Below are positions 45,952-56,611 of a stretch of 56,835 bases of DNA, piece by piece. The notes beneath the pieces were generated by a model that was not told the DNA's origin, searched no databases, and saw only the letters and a list, made by a program, of their open reading frames with translations. Origin of the DNA: Allomyces macrogynus ATCC 38327. Lineage: Eukaryota; Blastocladiomycota; Blastocladiomycetes; Blastocladiales; Blastocladiaceae. Numbering within the stretch: the stretch's first letter is position 1; each line of letters begins with the position of its first letter. A program made the position numbers and the translations under genes. The stretch lies in the NCBI GenBank assembly GCA_000151295.1, contig GG745335.1, forward strand, positions 974,442-1,031,276. Direction: 5' to 3'.

Positions 45952-47761
45952 TTACGCTTTGATCGCGGCACGCACCGGGTCGCGCGCCGCGTCGCGCGCA
46001 GTGGCCGCCGTGACAAACGCCGCGTAGCTCCCCGTCAGGGCCTTGGCCGACTTCATGGGCCCGGTCCAGCGGTCAATCTGCTCGTCCATGCGCCCGTCAG
46101 CACCCATGTGCACGCGCGTGCGCACCATGTACCCATCTCCGCGGTTCATTAGCGCCTGCAGCATGCCCGAGAACCGCGAATCGTTCTTGACAATCGTCGT
46201 ACCGGTTGTGACCGACGGCGCGCCAGGCAAACCCTGGAAGAACGCGACCGAGCGACCCGTAACCGTAATCGACCCACGACGCGCAGCGCGCGCAGCGACG
46301 CGGTAGTGCAGCTCAGCCATGGCCAGCGTGGTCAGGAACCAGGGGTTCCCGCCGAGGTACGTGTCCTCCTCGTACCGGCCAATCGCCGGCGGCAGGTCGG
46401 TGCGGTATTGGGTGTTGACCGCAAACGTGCGCAGGTGGTGCTGCGCGAGCACGTGCGCCGTCGCGAGCACGCGGTCGTCGTCGACGGTCAGGATGCCGTC
46501 CGTAATGTCGCCCATCCCATGCAGAGCGGCCAGAATCACGGCCACGTCCAGGTTTGACGACTTGGACCGCAAGCCGCCGTCAATCTGCTGCGACGCGCCA
46601 AAGTACCCGCGCGCGCTGTCCCAAAAGCCATCAAAAGTTGAGGTCAGGACCCCTGACTGCTTCTGGTACCACTGCGCGGCGCCCGTGTCGTTGAAGAATT
46701 GCGCAAACGTGGCGCCCTCGACGAGCGCGCGGCGCTGCACCGTGTTGGTGTAGAGGTGCTGGCCCTTGACTTCTTCCCAGCTAGATGAACGGGTGGAGAG
46801 TGTTTGCGAGCTCGTCAGTCAATGATTCATGCAGTCAAATTGAATCGGCGTCGAGGTGAGAGCGGGAAACGAACAGGTCAAAGTTGGACACGCCCAAATT
46901 GTGCGACACCATCTCCAGGTCGCGCTTGACCAGCGTATCAGCGGGCATAGCGGGGCGGTAGAGCTGACAAGAACAGGAGTAATTTTTCCCAAGTCAGTCG
47001 GCACGTCCAGTTTGTAATGTGCGATTCCAAAACAGCACGCCGGGCGCACCTTCTTCACGCGCTCCAAGGACCCGCCGCGGTTCAGGTACGCCTGCACGAA
47101 CCGAATCGTCGTCGACGCGCGGAGCGCCGGCCCGTCGTTCTGCGGACGGCCCCACTCGTCGTTGAACGCGGCGCCGTTAACGTGGTACTTGGGCTCGCCG
47201 AGCCCGAGCGGGTCGGACGAGGAAGCGGACCGCGTCGGAACCGACTGGATCGCCGTGTTAAAGTCGATGAAATCCCACATGAGCTGCTCGAACCGCTTGG
47301 CCGCGGCCGCGTCCTTGGTCGTCGCATACTCCTGGCCAATCACGTCCATTACAAGCGCGCCGTCGCGAACCCAGTAGTACCCTGATCGCGATGCGTCAAC
47401 ACTTCAGTTCAAGCAGTCGCGATTTCGGATCATGTCCGCCAGCTTGCACGAACCAACGCAAAAACGTACAGTAGTTGGGGTCCGACTTGGACTGCGCCGC
47501 CACGACGCATCCTTTGGACGTGCCAGCGGGCGAAATGTTGGCTACGAGCAGGTTCAGCGACTTGTCACGCTGCGTCGCGACCCACGACGTGAACTCCACT
47601 GGGTCCCATCCCGTCTCGGCGCGCTTGGTTGTGGCGACCGAATACGCCTTGTCAGCGAGACCGAGCACGAGCAGCGCCGCGGCCACGAGCAAGAGCAGGA
47701 GCGACGCCGGCTTGGAACGCGAGCGCGAGGGCGCGATACGGCACGACAACTTGGCAGCCAT
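45952..47761 (-). CDS. GH15 glucoamylase, secreted or membrane-anchored
   Basis: Exo-acting glucan 1,4-alpha-glucosidase (EC 3.2.1.3) releasing glucose from starch or glycogen ends. Minus exons are 47761-47470, 47381-47050, 46963-46875 and 46780-45952, giving 513 residues. N-terminus: a basic stretch, then the hydrophobic LLLLLVAAALLVLGLA (residues ~20-36), a signal peptide or anchor. GH15 hallmarks in order: YYWVRDGALVMDVI after intron 1, WGRPQNDGPALRA, DL|WEEVKG with the general-acid Glu built across intron 3, QRRALVEG, EEDTYLGGNPWFL, and DEQIDRWTGPMKSAKALTGSYAAF near the C-terminus, where the Glu in EQ is the general base. No starch-binding CBM20 domain, so it is a catalytic-domain-only form. 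Introns are 86-94 nt with donors GTACGT, GTGCGC and GTTCGT. Confidence 0.93.
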
Positions 47762-48922
47762 GGTTCGTGTCAAAGGCGATGCAGTTCTGGATGAAGAGGA
47801 TCGAGAAACGATTGTGCGAATCGCGTGCGATACCGGGCATCGATGACGCGGGATCGCCGAGTATTTATAGGAGTGCTGCGCGTCCCCGCTGGCGTTGGTT
47901 GCTCCCACGTTCCCCACCCACGGTTCGCACCGCCCCCGTGCCCGTTTCGGGTCAGCGTGTGCGGCTAGGCAAAATGTCGCCGGGACGCGTGAGCGAGGAG
48001 CCCAACGCCAGGCGATTCGAATGTTCCACAAAGGGGTCTCGAAGTATTCATGATCTGTCCCAGCGAGCCGGGGACGGTGGCGGTAGCATTAGGCGGCGTG
48101 TGGTCGAAATGGGCAGTCGGTCGGTGCAATAGTGCGTGCCACCCACAGTTTCCACCACATGCCGTCCTCGGGGCGCGTGCTCGTAATCAGTCCAACCGGG
48201 AAACGGTCATGAAACGAAAGGCCCCAGGCGAATCAGTTGGGTGGACGACGTCTCATGTTGCGCGGCGTGTACGCCGCCAGGCCCATCCATGACCTCACCA
48301 TCGTCGACGCGCAACGGACGAAAGGGTTGATCAAGACCTGATGTTGCGCACAGATCGTCACGTCGGACGGTAACTCCCGATCAGCATCCGAACCAGCAGT
48401 CGAACCAGCTGCGTGGCCCCAGCGCCGCGTCGTACACAATGTTCGAGGACCCAGACTGCTGATCAACTGATGATCAATAGTACTGACGGCGCACGTTGTT
48501 CATGGTCGATCTTGTTCTCCCATCCAGCTGGATTCAATTTACCGGGCGTGGACATGGTCGGCTCGTGTTAGAAATTTTTTTCGCGCACATGCTTGTCGGA
48601 AACTTGACCCGTGTTATATTGGCACACGATTTCGACTCGTTCTCGTCATGACTTGTCTTCTTTGGTTGGTGGCGATCAGTATTAACCGTCCACGTCGCCA
48701 CTTTCCAGAGCTCCGCAGTCCCTTCCATTTCCGCTGCTCATTTTGTGATTCGGCATTGGTTTTTTGGTTGTCGCAAGTGACGAGGATAATTTGATCGATG
48801 TTGGCCAGCCTGGTTGAGCACGCAAGCTCGGCAAGTTCGTCGTGTTGAGCTGTCTTCCGAAGGCACAAAACAAAAACAAGAGCTCAGGAGAATGGCTGTA
48901 TTTGCACCACCAACCGGCGGTC
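47762..48922. other. Intergenic, no gene seen
   Basis: About 1.16 kb between the glucoamylase start and the RPL12 stop. The first 250 bases are GC-rich (glucoamylase promoter); 48480-48850 is more AT-rich. No supported gene or RNA. Confidence 0.5.
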
Positions 48923-49986
48923 CTACTCCTCGGGGATCTCAATCTCGCCCTCGGCGATCTTGTCCTGGATGTCCTTGGGCGACTGGCCGTCAACCGTGCA
49001 GCCAACCGAGAAGGCCGTGCCGAGGATCTCCTTGACGGTGCCCTGCAGTGTGCGAGCGAGCGACTTCTCGCGCATCTGGCGGGCAATGTCGATGATGGTG
49101 TCGAGCGTCAGGTTGCCCGAGTGCTTGATGTTCTTCTCCTTCTTGCGGTCGCGCGGCGGCTCCTTGAGCGCGCCAATGACGAGCGACGACGCCGACGGGA
49201 CAACCGAGATGGCCGCCTGACGGTTCTGCACGGTCAGCTGAACCGTGACGCGGAGACCCTTGTAGGCCGTCGTGGCCTTGGCAATGTCATCACCGATCTT
49301 CTTGGGCGACTGTTAGGAAGGAAAAGGGGCCGCCGTCAGTTCCCAGTGCTTCGTCACCGCGTTTCGAGCTCGGAAAACGCTCGTACCAGACCAAGGGGAC
49401 CAATCTTGGGGGCCAGCGCCGAACCACCAGCAACCTCACCACCGGTGACACGGAGGGTGACTAGTTTAGGCGAAAATGACGACCTGCGGTCAGAAATTTG
49501 GCCCAGCAGCAGTCTGAAATCGGCAAAACGCCAGCGTCATCGCCAAATACCGCGCTACGCTCGCTACTCCGGCACGGCGAGCGTAAGGACGGCAAAAAGC
49601 GCAGCGCAAGGGAACGAACGGGGTGCGAGCGTGCAACGGTGGAAACGAGTCGGCATGACGACCCCCTTCAAACGAGCCAAAATCACCTCCCACCGCCCAA
49701 AACACGCGCAGCGTGCATCGTGCACGCTGGGGCAACATGCCGGAGGGCAGAGGTTCGGCGCGAGTGGCGAATTTGGCGGAAATGGTCGTTCGTGCAGAGG
49801 TCGTCACGGCCGTCCATCCGTCACAGCAGCGTTCGATCTGGCCGAAGCGGGACACGCGGAGGCGGCGGTTGCGCGCGCAGCGGGGCGATGGCTACGACGA
49901 CGGGTGTGCAGCACAGTGCGAGCGGGTGCCGCAACAGCGCGACACATACTGATCTTGACTTCGTTGGGGTCGACCTTGGGCGGCAT
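48923..49986 (-). CDS. RPL12: 60S ribosomal protein L12 (uL11)
   Basis: Large-subunit protein at the GTPase-associated centre. Minus exons are 49986-49950 (37 nt), 49460-49387 and 49309-48923, giving 165 residues, the exact family length. [12 protein letters not shown] is the universal eukaryotic start, then [68 protein letters not shown] and [22 protein letters not shown]. Intron 1 is 489 nt (49461-49949, GTATGT donor, TAG acceptor), the longest in the window. A long first intron right after the start codon region is common for fungal ribosomal protein genes and often carries expression signals. Intron 2 is 77 nt. I looked for box C/D or H/ACA snoRNA motifs in intron 1 and found none convincing. 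Confidence 0.97.
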
Positions 49987-50369
49987 GTTGGAATGGGCCT
50001 TTCCGGTTCGAGTCGAGAAAAAGGTCGACTGTAGATGGGAGGGGGGAACAGTGAAGGCCAGGCACCGCCCGCTGTGACAGGTGCACCTGCCACAACTATC
50101 ACTGAGGTGCGAGACATGAGCGGGACAGCCACAGGCCCTTGCCAACCAAAGTTGATCTCGCTGTAAACTCGGCGTCTCACTGCGATCTCCTGCTTCGGCC
50201 GCGGCCCTCGTTTCCACGCGCTGCTAGGTTCAAGGCGGTCGCCGGCAGCCTTCACGACGTTCTGTACTTGTATATACTTGTATTGAACGAAAACCAACGC
50301 AACAAACAAGGAACCAACAGACACCAAAACGGACCCTTCCCATCAACCACCTTGCCATCCCCAACTCGT
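49987..50369. other. Intergenic, no gene seen
   Basis: About 380 bases between the RPL12 start and the PAT1 stop. Holds the RPL12 promoter and PAT1 3' UTR. Confidence 0.5.
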
Positions 50370-53300
50370 TCACGCTTGAATCTGCGACGCATCCAACCCA
50401 AGCGCATGCAAAAACAAGTTCACGTTATGCAAGCTGCGCTCGGCCTTTTCCACAAGCGTCGCTGACGCGACATCCCCCGGCACTGCTGCGGCAGCCGCAG
50501 CCGCCGCAGCCTGACCCGCGGCCACGTTGCCGACAATCCGGTCACGCACTTCGGCCACGAGCGCGTACTGCTGGTCGACGCCAGCAGCCACGGCCATGGC
50601 CGCCAAAAACTGCCACACGTGCACGTCGTCGGTCAAATAGAGATCAATCACGGCCGCCGCGGCCGCCGGGTCCTTGGCGAGCGCTTCGGGCGCCGGAGTC
50701 GGCGTGCCGGCGCGCGTGCTCGCGGCGGTCGCCTGCTGCAACTGGAGCAAGAGCGCGGCCGGGACCGTGTGCCGCGCGAGTTCGTCGGCGAGGTTTGGCA
50801 CGTTGGTGAGCGGGAAAAACGCAAGGTAGTGGCCCTGAAGTTCGGCAAAGAGCCGCTGGAACAGATCGGGCCAGGCGTCAGCGAGCTGCGTCTGGTGCAG
50901 GATCTCGGCGCGCGAGATGAGCATGGTGAGGACGACAAGACCTGCGCGCGACGCGCCGAGCCGGACAACGTCGTTGCGGTCGAGCAGGACCTCGAGGCAT
51001 GACTGCACCACGTTCCAGGGCGCATCGGCGATGAATTGCACGAGCGGCGGGACGACGTAGTGCATGAATTGCTCGGTCGCGTCCATGAACTCGAGCAGGG
51101 CGTCGATGCTCGGGCGCGACGAGGCGAGGCCCGGGAACAGTTGCGGCGTCGCGTAGAGCGCCGGCAGCGACGAGTGCTGGACCACGTCGAGCGACTGCGC
51201 GTGGCTGATGAGTGCAAGCGCGAGCTTCGCCGCGTGGTGCGGCGCGAGAAGCCGCACGAGTCGAGGCCAAAGTTTCTTGCCCTTGCTGCACGACAGGACC
51301 AGCACAACCGGGTCAACGTCGCCGTCGGGCTGCCGCATTCGGCCCCAGAGCGTGTCCATGGCCGTGGTCAGCTCGCGCTCCCAGGCCTCGAGCTCCTCGG
51401 TGAGCGTCATGGCGCGCTCGTCGCCGTCCTCGGTCATGACCAGCGACCGCTTCGACTCGGCGGTCGGCTGGTTGCGGTTCAGGTTCTCAATGTCGATAAC
51501 GAGCTGGTAGAGCGCCTCGGCCGCCTTGAGCGCGGCCTTGCGGTGCGCCTTAGACGAAGGCGCCGTCGGGAACGACGCGCGGGTTAGCCGACGTGGTCGA
51601 CGTGGGGCTCGTCGTGCCGGCCGACACTTGAAGGATCTGCCGCGGGTTCTTGACCGTCTTGCGCGAAATGGTGCCGAGCGCGCCCTCGAGCGAGACTGTG
51701 AAATGGAAAACGTCAGAGTCAGCCAACGATTCACCCGCGGTAGTACGGAAAGGGAGCAAAACAAAAAACGCACTCTGCGTCGCCTTGGGTCGCTTCTTGG
51801 CGTTTTGCACAATGCGCTGAATCTGGTCCTGCAGCGACCCGCCGCTACGCCCACCGCGCTGCAACAAACGGCGGCGCCATCTTGGCCGAGACTTCGTCGT
51901 CGGGTGCCGCGCAGCGACGAGTAGACTTGGTAGTAGAAGTCCTCCTTCATCCGGGTCAGCCGTCCACGAGCTGCGAAATCTGGAATGCGCGCGATCTGGT
52001 CCCTTTTCAATACTGCGTCATGATGCCATTTGTACTTGGACTAATCGCGAGAGGAATCAAAGACAGTGTAAGAGCTTGGCCAACACGGCAGGGAGGAAAG
52101 ATGAAATAAGAACGTACCAACTCGCGCATCCGCGCATCACGACGCGCCCGCTTCATCGCCATCTGCTGCTGCATGCGCGCCTGCACCTGCTGCTCGAGCA
52201 TGACGCGCTCCACCTCGTCAAGTGACATGGACGGGTGCATGTCCGGCGGCGGGAACATCATGGGCGGTGGGCCCATGCCCGGCGGCATGCCGGCAAAGTG
52301 CGGCGGCATGGCAAAGTGCGTCGCACCCGGAAAGTGCGGCGGGGGCATCATCATGCCCATGCCCATGCCGGGCGGCATCATGCCCATCATATGCGGCGGC
52401 AAGCCCATGGGGAATGGCGAGCCGTCGGGACCGGGGAGACCGGGAATGAGCTGGCCGTCGGGACCGATTGCGGGCGCGCCCATCATGGGCGGTGCGGATG
52501 AGAGCGGCAGCGGGCTCGACGGAGCCGCGCCGTGCGGGGGTTGCTGCTGCTGCTGTTGGTGCTGGCGTTGCTGCATGAGCTGCGCCTCGAGCTCAGCGAG
52601 CGACATGACACCGCCGGGGTACGGCCCTGGGCCCATGCCGGGAGGTGGGGTGCGGCCAGGAATGAACTGCGGTGCGCCAGGTTGTTGTGCAGCGGGACCG
52701 GACGTGGTCGGAGCGGGCGAGGCCGAAGTCAGAGGGCTCGGGGCTAAATAGCACGCAAAGGAACCTGTCAGTCTTCGCTCCTGCAACAAAATCGGTCGAG
52801 AAACTCCCGTACGATAGTGCGGCAAATGGGACTGGCTCGTGCGGCGTGCGGCCTCCAGACGACCAAGTGCCTTGGAAAAGGCGTCTTGCTCGAGCGAAAC
52901 TTGGCCCATCGACTCGGCGAGCATGTGCTCTTGCTGGCCCGGGAAGGCTGGCGGGCGGGTCGGGGTGCTACGTAGTCGAGTCGTGGAGAGACCTGTCAGC
53001 ATCAGCGCTCCTCAGTTCGCAATCACCAGCTCGACCCGCTCACTTCTCCCCGTCAGCAACAGAGAGAGAGAGCTAGCGTACCCCCACGGCGCCATCGCAG
53101 GCGCATCTTCACGGCGCGGGGTGCGCGGCGCTCCACCCGACAAGTTGCCCGACGCGGTGCGGTGCAACGGCAGGCCAAATGGCATGTCGTGGTGCACCAG
53201 CCGCTCATCTTCGACGGGCGCAGCCGGGAGCCCCTCGAGCTCGTGGAAGGAAATGACGTTACGCGGGTCGGCAGCACCGGCCCAGGGCGCAGTACCGGGT

Positions 53301-53410
53301 GCCGAGGGGTTGGGCGACGCGATACGGCCAGGCGTGGGCGTGGTGGCCGTCAGCGACGGCGCACGGTCGCGCGGCAGGCGCGAATCGAACCCGAAAAAGG
53401 ACGAGGCCAT
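50370..53410 (-). CDS. PAT1-like mRNA decapping activator (one exon frame-disrupted)
   Basis: P-body factor linking deadenylated mRNA, the Lsm1-7 ring and decapping. Minus exons are 53410-53082, 52967-52813, 52743-52118, 52040-51774, 51695-51628 and 51548-50370; introns are 69-114 nt. The N-terminus MASSFFGFDSRLPRDR is the conserved PAT1 start. Exon 3 is a Met/Pro/Gly/Gln-rich low-complexity region (GMPPGMGPPPMMF). Exon 4 should code the conserved core SKY..MTQYEK, QISQLV and EDFYYQVYSSL. Those motifs are present but lie in different frames because of several extra single bases. Exon 5 has SLEGALGTISRKTVKNPRQILQ. The last exon is the helical C-terminal domain (KGKKLWPRLVRLL and onward to the stop). 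Exon phases around exon 4 fit only if about eight bases are removed. Confidence 0.88.
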
Positions 53411-54127
53411 GATGGCGGGTGCAGGGAGGGCGTGTGGGCCCTTGGTTGTTGGTTGTCCGTTGGCGCTGTTGGCTAGTACTTGCGTGCGCGTACTCGCGTG
53501 CTTCCAGCGAGCGGCTGTGGTCGGCGAGACTGCGGAAACCGAGATAATTGACCTCGCGCTTGTCGTTGCACCAACTGGTTGAGCTTGTCGTCGAGTCGCG
53601 ACAGGCTCCTCGTGCTGGCGAGGTGGCCAGCGTCGTGGTGTGAGTCGTGGTGACCGGGTTTTTGCCATGGCGACTTGGCGTCGTTTGTGACTGCAAAAGG
53701 CGCGATGAAAAGTCATGCCCACCACACGCTCGGCACGACACGTCTGGCAGGATCCCTTCCTGCCGGAGACCCTTCATTCTGGCTCGATTTGGTGGCCCAC
53801 CGTTCGAACCTCACCCGCAACATGACCTTCTGCTGCTGCTCGCTCTGTCCACCATTGCTGCTGGCCATTCAAACCAAAAATCTATCTGCAGCAGAGACGA
53901 TCCAAAGAGGGTTGCAACGCGCAACGCCAGCGACAAGTTCAACAACAATACCAGCGCGGGCTTTGGCCTCGTCTGCAAGCGCATGCGCGGATCGCCGACG
54001 ACGAAAATCCATTGCAAGCGCAGCAGCAAACGAGACCCAAGCCAAGCCAACAAAATCAAAAAACGAATGCAAAAAAACATCAAAGCACACGCCCGAAACA
54101 ACCCCGCCTTGCAACTTTTTCGTTCGT
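53411..54127. other. Intergenic, no gene seen
   Basis: About 720 bases between the PAT1 start and the GDH stop. Near 53860-54110 an A-rich plus strand with low-complexity Lys/Gln/Asn frames; likely GDH 3' UTR. Confidence 0.5.
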
Positions 54128-55849
54128 TTACGACATGAAAAGCATGCCCGACCCCTCGTAGACGGCCGAAATCTTGTGAATCGCGTTGAGGAACGCGGCG
54201 GTACGGTGGTCGACGCCGTTCTTGACGGCCGTTGCGTGCGTCTCACGCGCCGCCGAGATCATCGTGTCCTCGAGACCCGAGTAGACGAGCTCATGCTCCT
54301 CGGCGCCGTGAATGATGTTGCGGCGCTCCGACTCGGTCAGGTTGCGGCCGGCCTCCTTCTCGACCAGCTCCACGAGCCGCTGCTTGCCCTGCTCGTCCCA
54401 CTTCTTGTTCAAGCGACCGAAACGCACGTGCGACAAGTTCTTGAGCCACTCAAAGTACGACACGGTCACACCGCCGGCGTTCAGGTAGAGGTCCGGAATG
54501 ATGGTCACGCCCTTCTTGACGAGAGTGTCGTGCGCGCCGGGCGTCACGGGCCCGTTGGCGGCCTCGCCAATGATCTTGGCCTTGATGCGCGACGCGTTGG
54601 CCGTCGTGATCTGGCCCTCAAGCGCGGCCGGGATCAGGATATCGCACTCGGCCTCGAGCAGGGCCTTGCCGTCGTTCGTGAACGTGCCGTCGGGGAAACC
54701 CTCAAAGGTACCCGTCTGCTTGCGGTGCTGCAGGAGCGCCTCGACGCTGAGCCCGTTCTCGTTAAAGATGCCGCCTTCGCGCTCGGCAACACCAATGATC
54801 TTGGCGCCGTTGCGCTCAAAGAACTTGGCCGCCCAGTACCCGACGTTACCGAAACCCTGGATGATGATCTTGGTGTCCTTGAGCCCGTTGGAGATGCCCG
54901 TCGCCGCCTGGATCTCCGGGAACGTCAGGAACTCGCGCACGCCGTAGTAGACGCCGAGGCCCGTCGCCTCCATACGCCCACGAACACCGCCCTGCGAGAT
55001 GGGCTTACCCGTGACACACCCGGCGGCGTTCACGTCGGTCACGTTGAACTGGCGGTAGGTATCCTGGATCCACGACATGACGTCCGGGCCCGTACCGACA
55101 TCGGGCGCGGGCACGTCAATGCCAGGGCCGATAAAGTTCTTCTGGCACAGCTCCATCGTGTACCGGCGCGTAATCCGCTCGAGCTGTTCCTTGGTGTACT
55201 TTTTCGGGTCAATGCAGATACCGCCCTTGGCGCCGCCAAACGGCACGTCGACGACGGCGCACTTGAACGTCATGAGCGAGGCCAGCGCCTCGACTTCCTG
55301 CAGGTCGACCTCAGGCGAGAAACGGATGCCGCCCTTGACGGGCGCACGGTGCCGCGAGTGCTGCGCGCGGTACCCGCGAATCACCTCCCACTTGCCGTTG
55401 TCGAGCTCGATCGGGAAGGTCACGGAGAGAACAGCGTCGGTCGCCTTCATGTGCTCGAGCGTGCGCGGGTGCACGTCGGCGTGCTTGGCAGCACGGTCGA
55501 AGAACATTTCGACCGACTGCAGGAACGACACGTCGCCAGCGGCTAAGTGAAACGAGCACGAAATGATCTGAGCGTCAGCGTGGTGCAATTGACCGAGATA
55601 AACGCAATAGCAACGAGCGTCGAGTCTCAACCGAGCGAATGCGATCCCTGCGGCAGGGACGAGCTCGTCTTGGTATTGAGCGAATGCGATCCCTCGGCAG
55701 GGACGAGCTCGTCTTGGTATTGATCGGTTTCCCGTCGTCGACGTCGCAAAAAACATGAGAGCGCACCCTGCGAGTACTTGGCCAGCTGCGACAGACTGTG
55801 CGGTCGAGCAAATCGATACAAGTCGCGGGAACATGTTGCTGATCAGCAT
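54128..55849 (-). CDS. Glutamate dehydrogenase, animal-type hexameric GLUD; 5' end uncertain
   Basis: Oxidative deamination of glutamate to 2-oxoglutarate (EC 1.4.1.3-type), probably mitochondrial. The core from FLQSVEMFFDRA (about 55530) to the stop at 54128 is intact. Motifs: GYRAQHSRHRAPVKGGIRFS with the substrate Lys, DVPFGGAKGGI, FIGPGIDVPAPDVGTG, CVTGKPISQGG, Rossmann IIQGFGNVG, LIPAALEGQI, and PDLYLNAGGVTVSYFEWLKN with the GLUD-specific antenna region after it. It resembles animal GLUD1 much more than the usual fungal NADP-GDH or the ~1,000-residue NAD-GDH. The open frame continues without a break to an ATG at 55849, but the stretch 55570-55777 includes a tandem repeat and probably an intron (candidate donor GTACTC near 55777, candidate acceptor CAG near 55571). 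Exon 1 may supply a targeting peptide. Confidence 0.9.
   Translation of the reverse strand: MLISNMFPRLVSICSTAQSVAAGQVLAGCALMFFATSTTGNRSIPRRARPCRGIAFAQYQDELVPAAGIAFARLRLDARCYCVYLGQLHHADAQIISCSFHLAAGDVSFLQSVEMFFDRAAKHADVHPRTLEHMKATDAVLSVTFPIELDNGKWEVIRGYRAQHSRHRAPVKGGIRFSPEVDLQEVEALASLMTFKCAVVDVPFGGAKGGICIDPKKYTKEQLERITRRYTMELCQKNFIGPGIDVPAPDVGTGPDVMSWIQDTYRQFNVTDVNAAGCVTGKPISQGGVRGRMEATGLGVYYGVREFLTFPEIQAATGISNGLKDTKIIIQGFGNVGYWAAKFFERNGAKIIGVAEREGGIFNENGLSVEALLQHRKQTGTFEGFPDGTFTNDGKALLEAECDILIPAALEGQITTANASRIKAKIIGEAANGPVTPGAHDTLVKKGVTIIPDLYLNAGGVTVSYFEWLKNLSHVRFGRLNKKWDEQGKQRLVELVEKEAGRNLTESERRNIIHGAEEHELVYSGLEDTMISAARETHATAVKNGVDHRTAAFLNAIHKISAVYEGSGMLFMS
55633..55721. repeat. Two-copy tandem repeat, about 45 nt unit
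   Basis: Copies at 55633-55677 (45 nt) and 55678-55721 (44 nt) are identical except that the second lacks one G (CCCTGCGG versus CCCTCGG). It lies in the leader region of the GDH gene, probably within its first intron. The one-base difference means the copies are read in different frames, arguing against coding. Confidence 0.9.
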
Positions 55850-56170
55850 TCCTGCGTACGTCGGATACTGGAGCGTCGTCGTCGTCGATTATGGTGGTGG
55901 ATTGCAGCGACAGCAATCGTACCGGAAGGCCGGCCGGGCCGCCGCCTTCATCGACGAAGACAGAGCAAACATGGTGAAGAAGAGGTCGAGACGAGTGTAG
56001 GGCGGGCGAGTGCCAGCAGTCGACTGAAGAGAGAAGGGCTCGGGGAGCGGGGGGTTGGCCTGGTTTTGTAGTGGCAGGCGAATGCCCCAAACTTTGCAAA
56101 CAGTTGACGAGGTCGAGAACTACAACAGATACATCTTTGCAAGCCCAGCGAGCAAAAATGTTGCGGTCAG

Positions 56171-56171
56171 C

Positions 56172-56221
<50 letters not shown>
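56171..56221 (+). repeat. (AAC)n microsatellite, about 17 units
   Basis: Perfect CAA/AAC trinucleotide run about 320 bases upstream of the GDH ATG. Would code poly-Asn, poly-Gln or poly-Thr on the plus strand, but no gene supports translation. Confidence 0.95.
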
Positions 56222-56611
56222 GAACACGCAGAGGCCCCACCGCCACCGCGGGCACAGCATGCGCGTTGCGGTTGGCGAAGGAGGGGGCTGGCCAATGGCA
56301 GCCAGTGGTGGTGGTGGCGACGACTGTCAGCTCAATCAAGTTCCTTCACGGCCCGCACGCGTCCAGCCCGTTCCCCGCCGGCAGTGCACTCGTGGGCCAC
56401 CGTCCGTTTCCGCCTTTCCGCCGTGCCGATCGGGCCTCGGGATTCTGAGCGGGGTTGGTGGAGTGGAGTGGATCAGCGTCCGCTCGCGATGGCCGTGGAA
56501 AGCGCGCCCCGTCGGCGCGAGGAGAGAAAGCAACGCGCCCAGCGCGCCGTCCACCCAAGAGCGACCAGCACGTCTCTGAGCGTCGGCCAAGGATACCGCC
56601 TTGACGACTGA

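Noticed and set aside
53378..53396. A tRNA T-arm-like string (GGTTCGATTCG on the minus strand)
   Set aside because: It codes GFDSR of the PAT1 N-terminus; no acceptor stem, D-arm or anticodon arm can be drawn around it.
53675..55546. A 623-codon plus-strand open frame opposite GDH
   Set aside because: Shadow of the GDH exon; no recognisable motif and repetitive His/Arg/Val composition.
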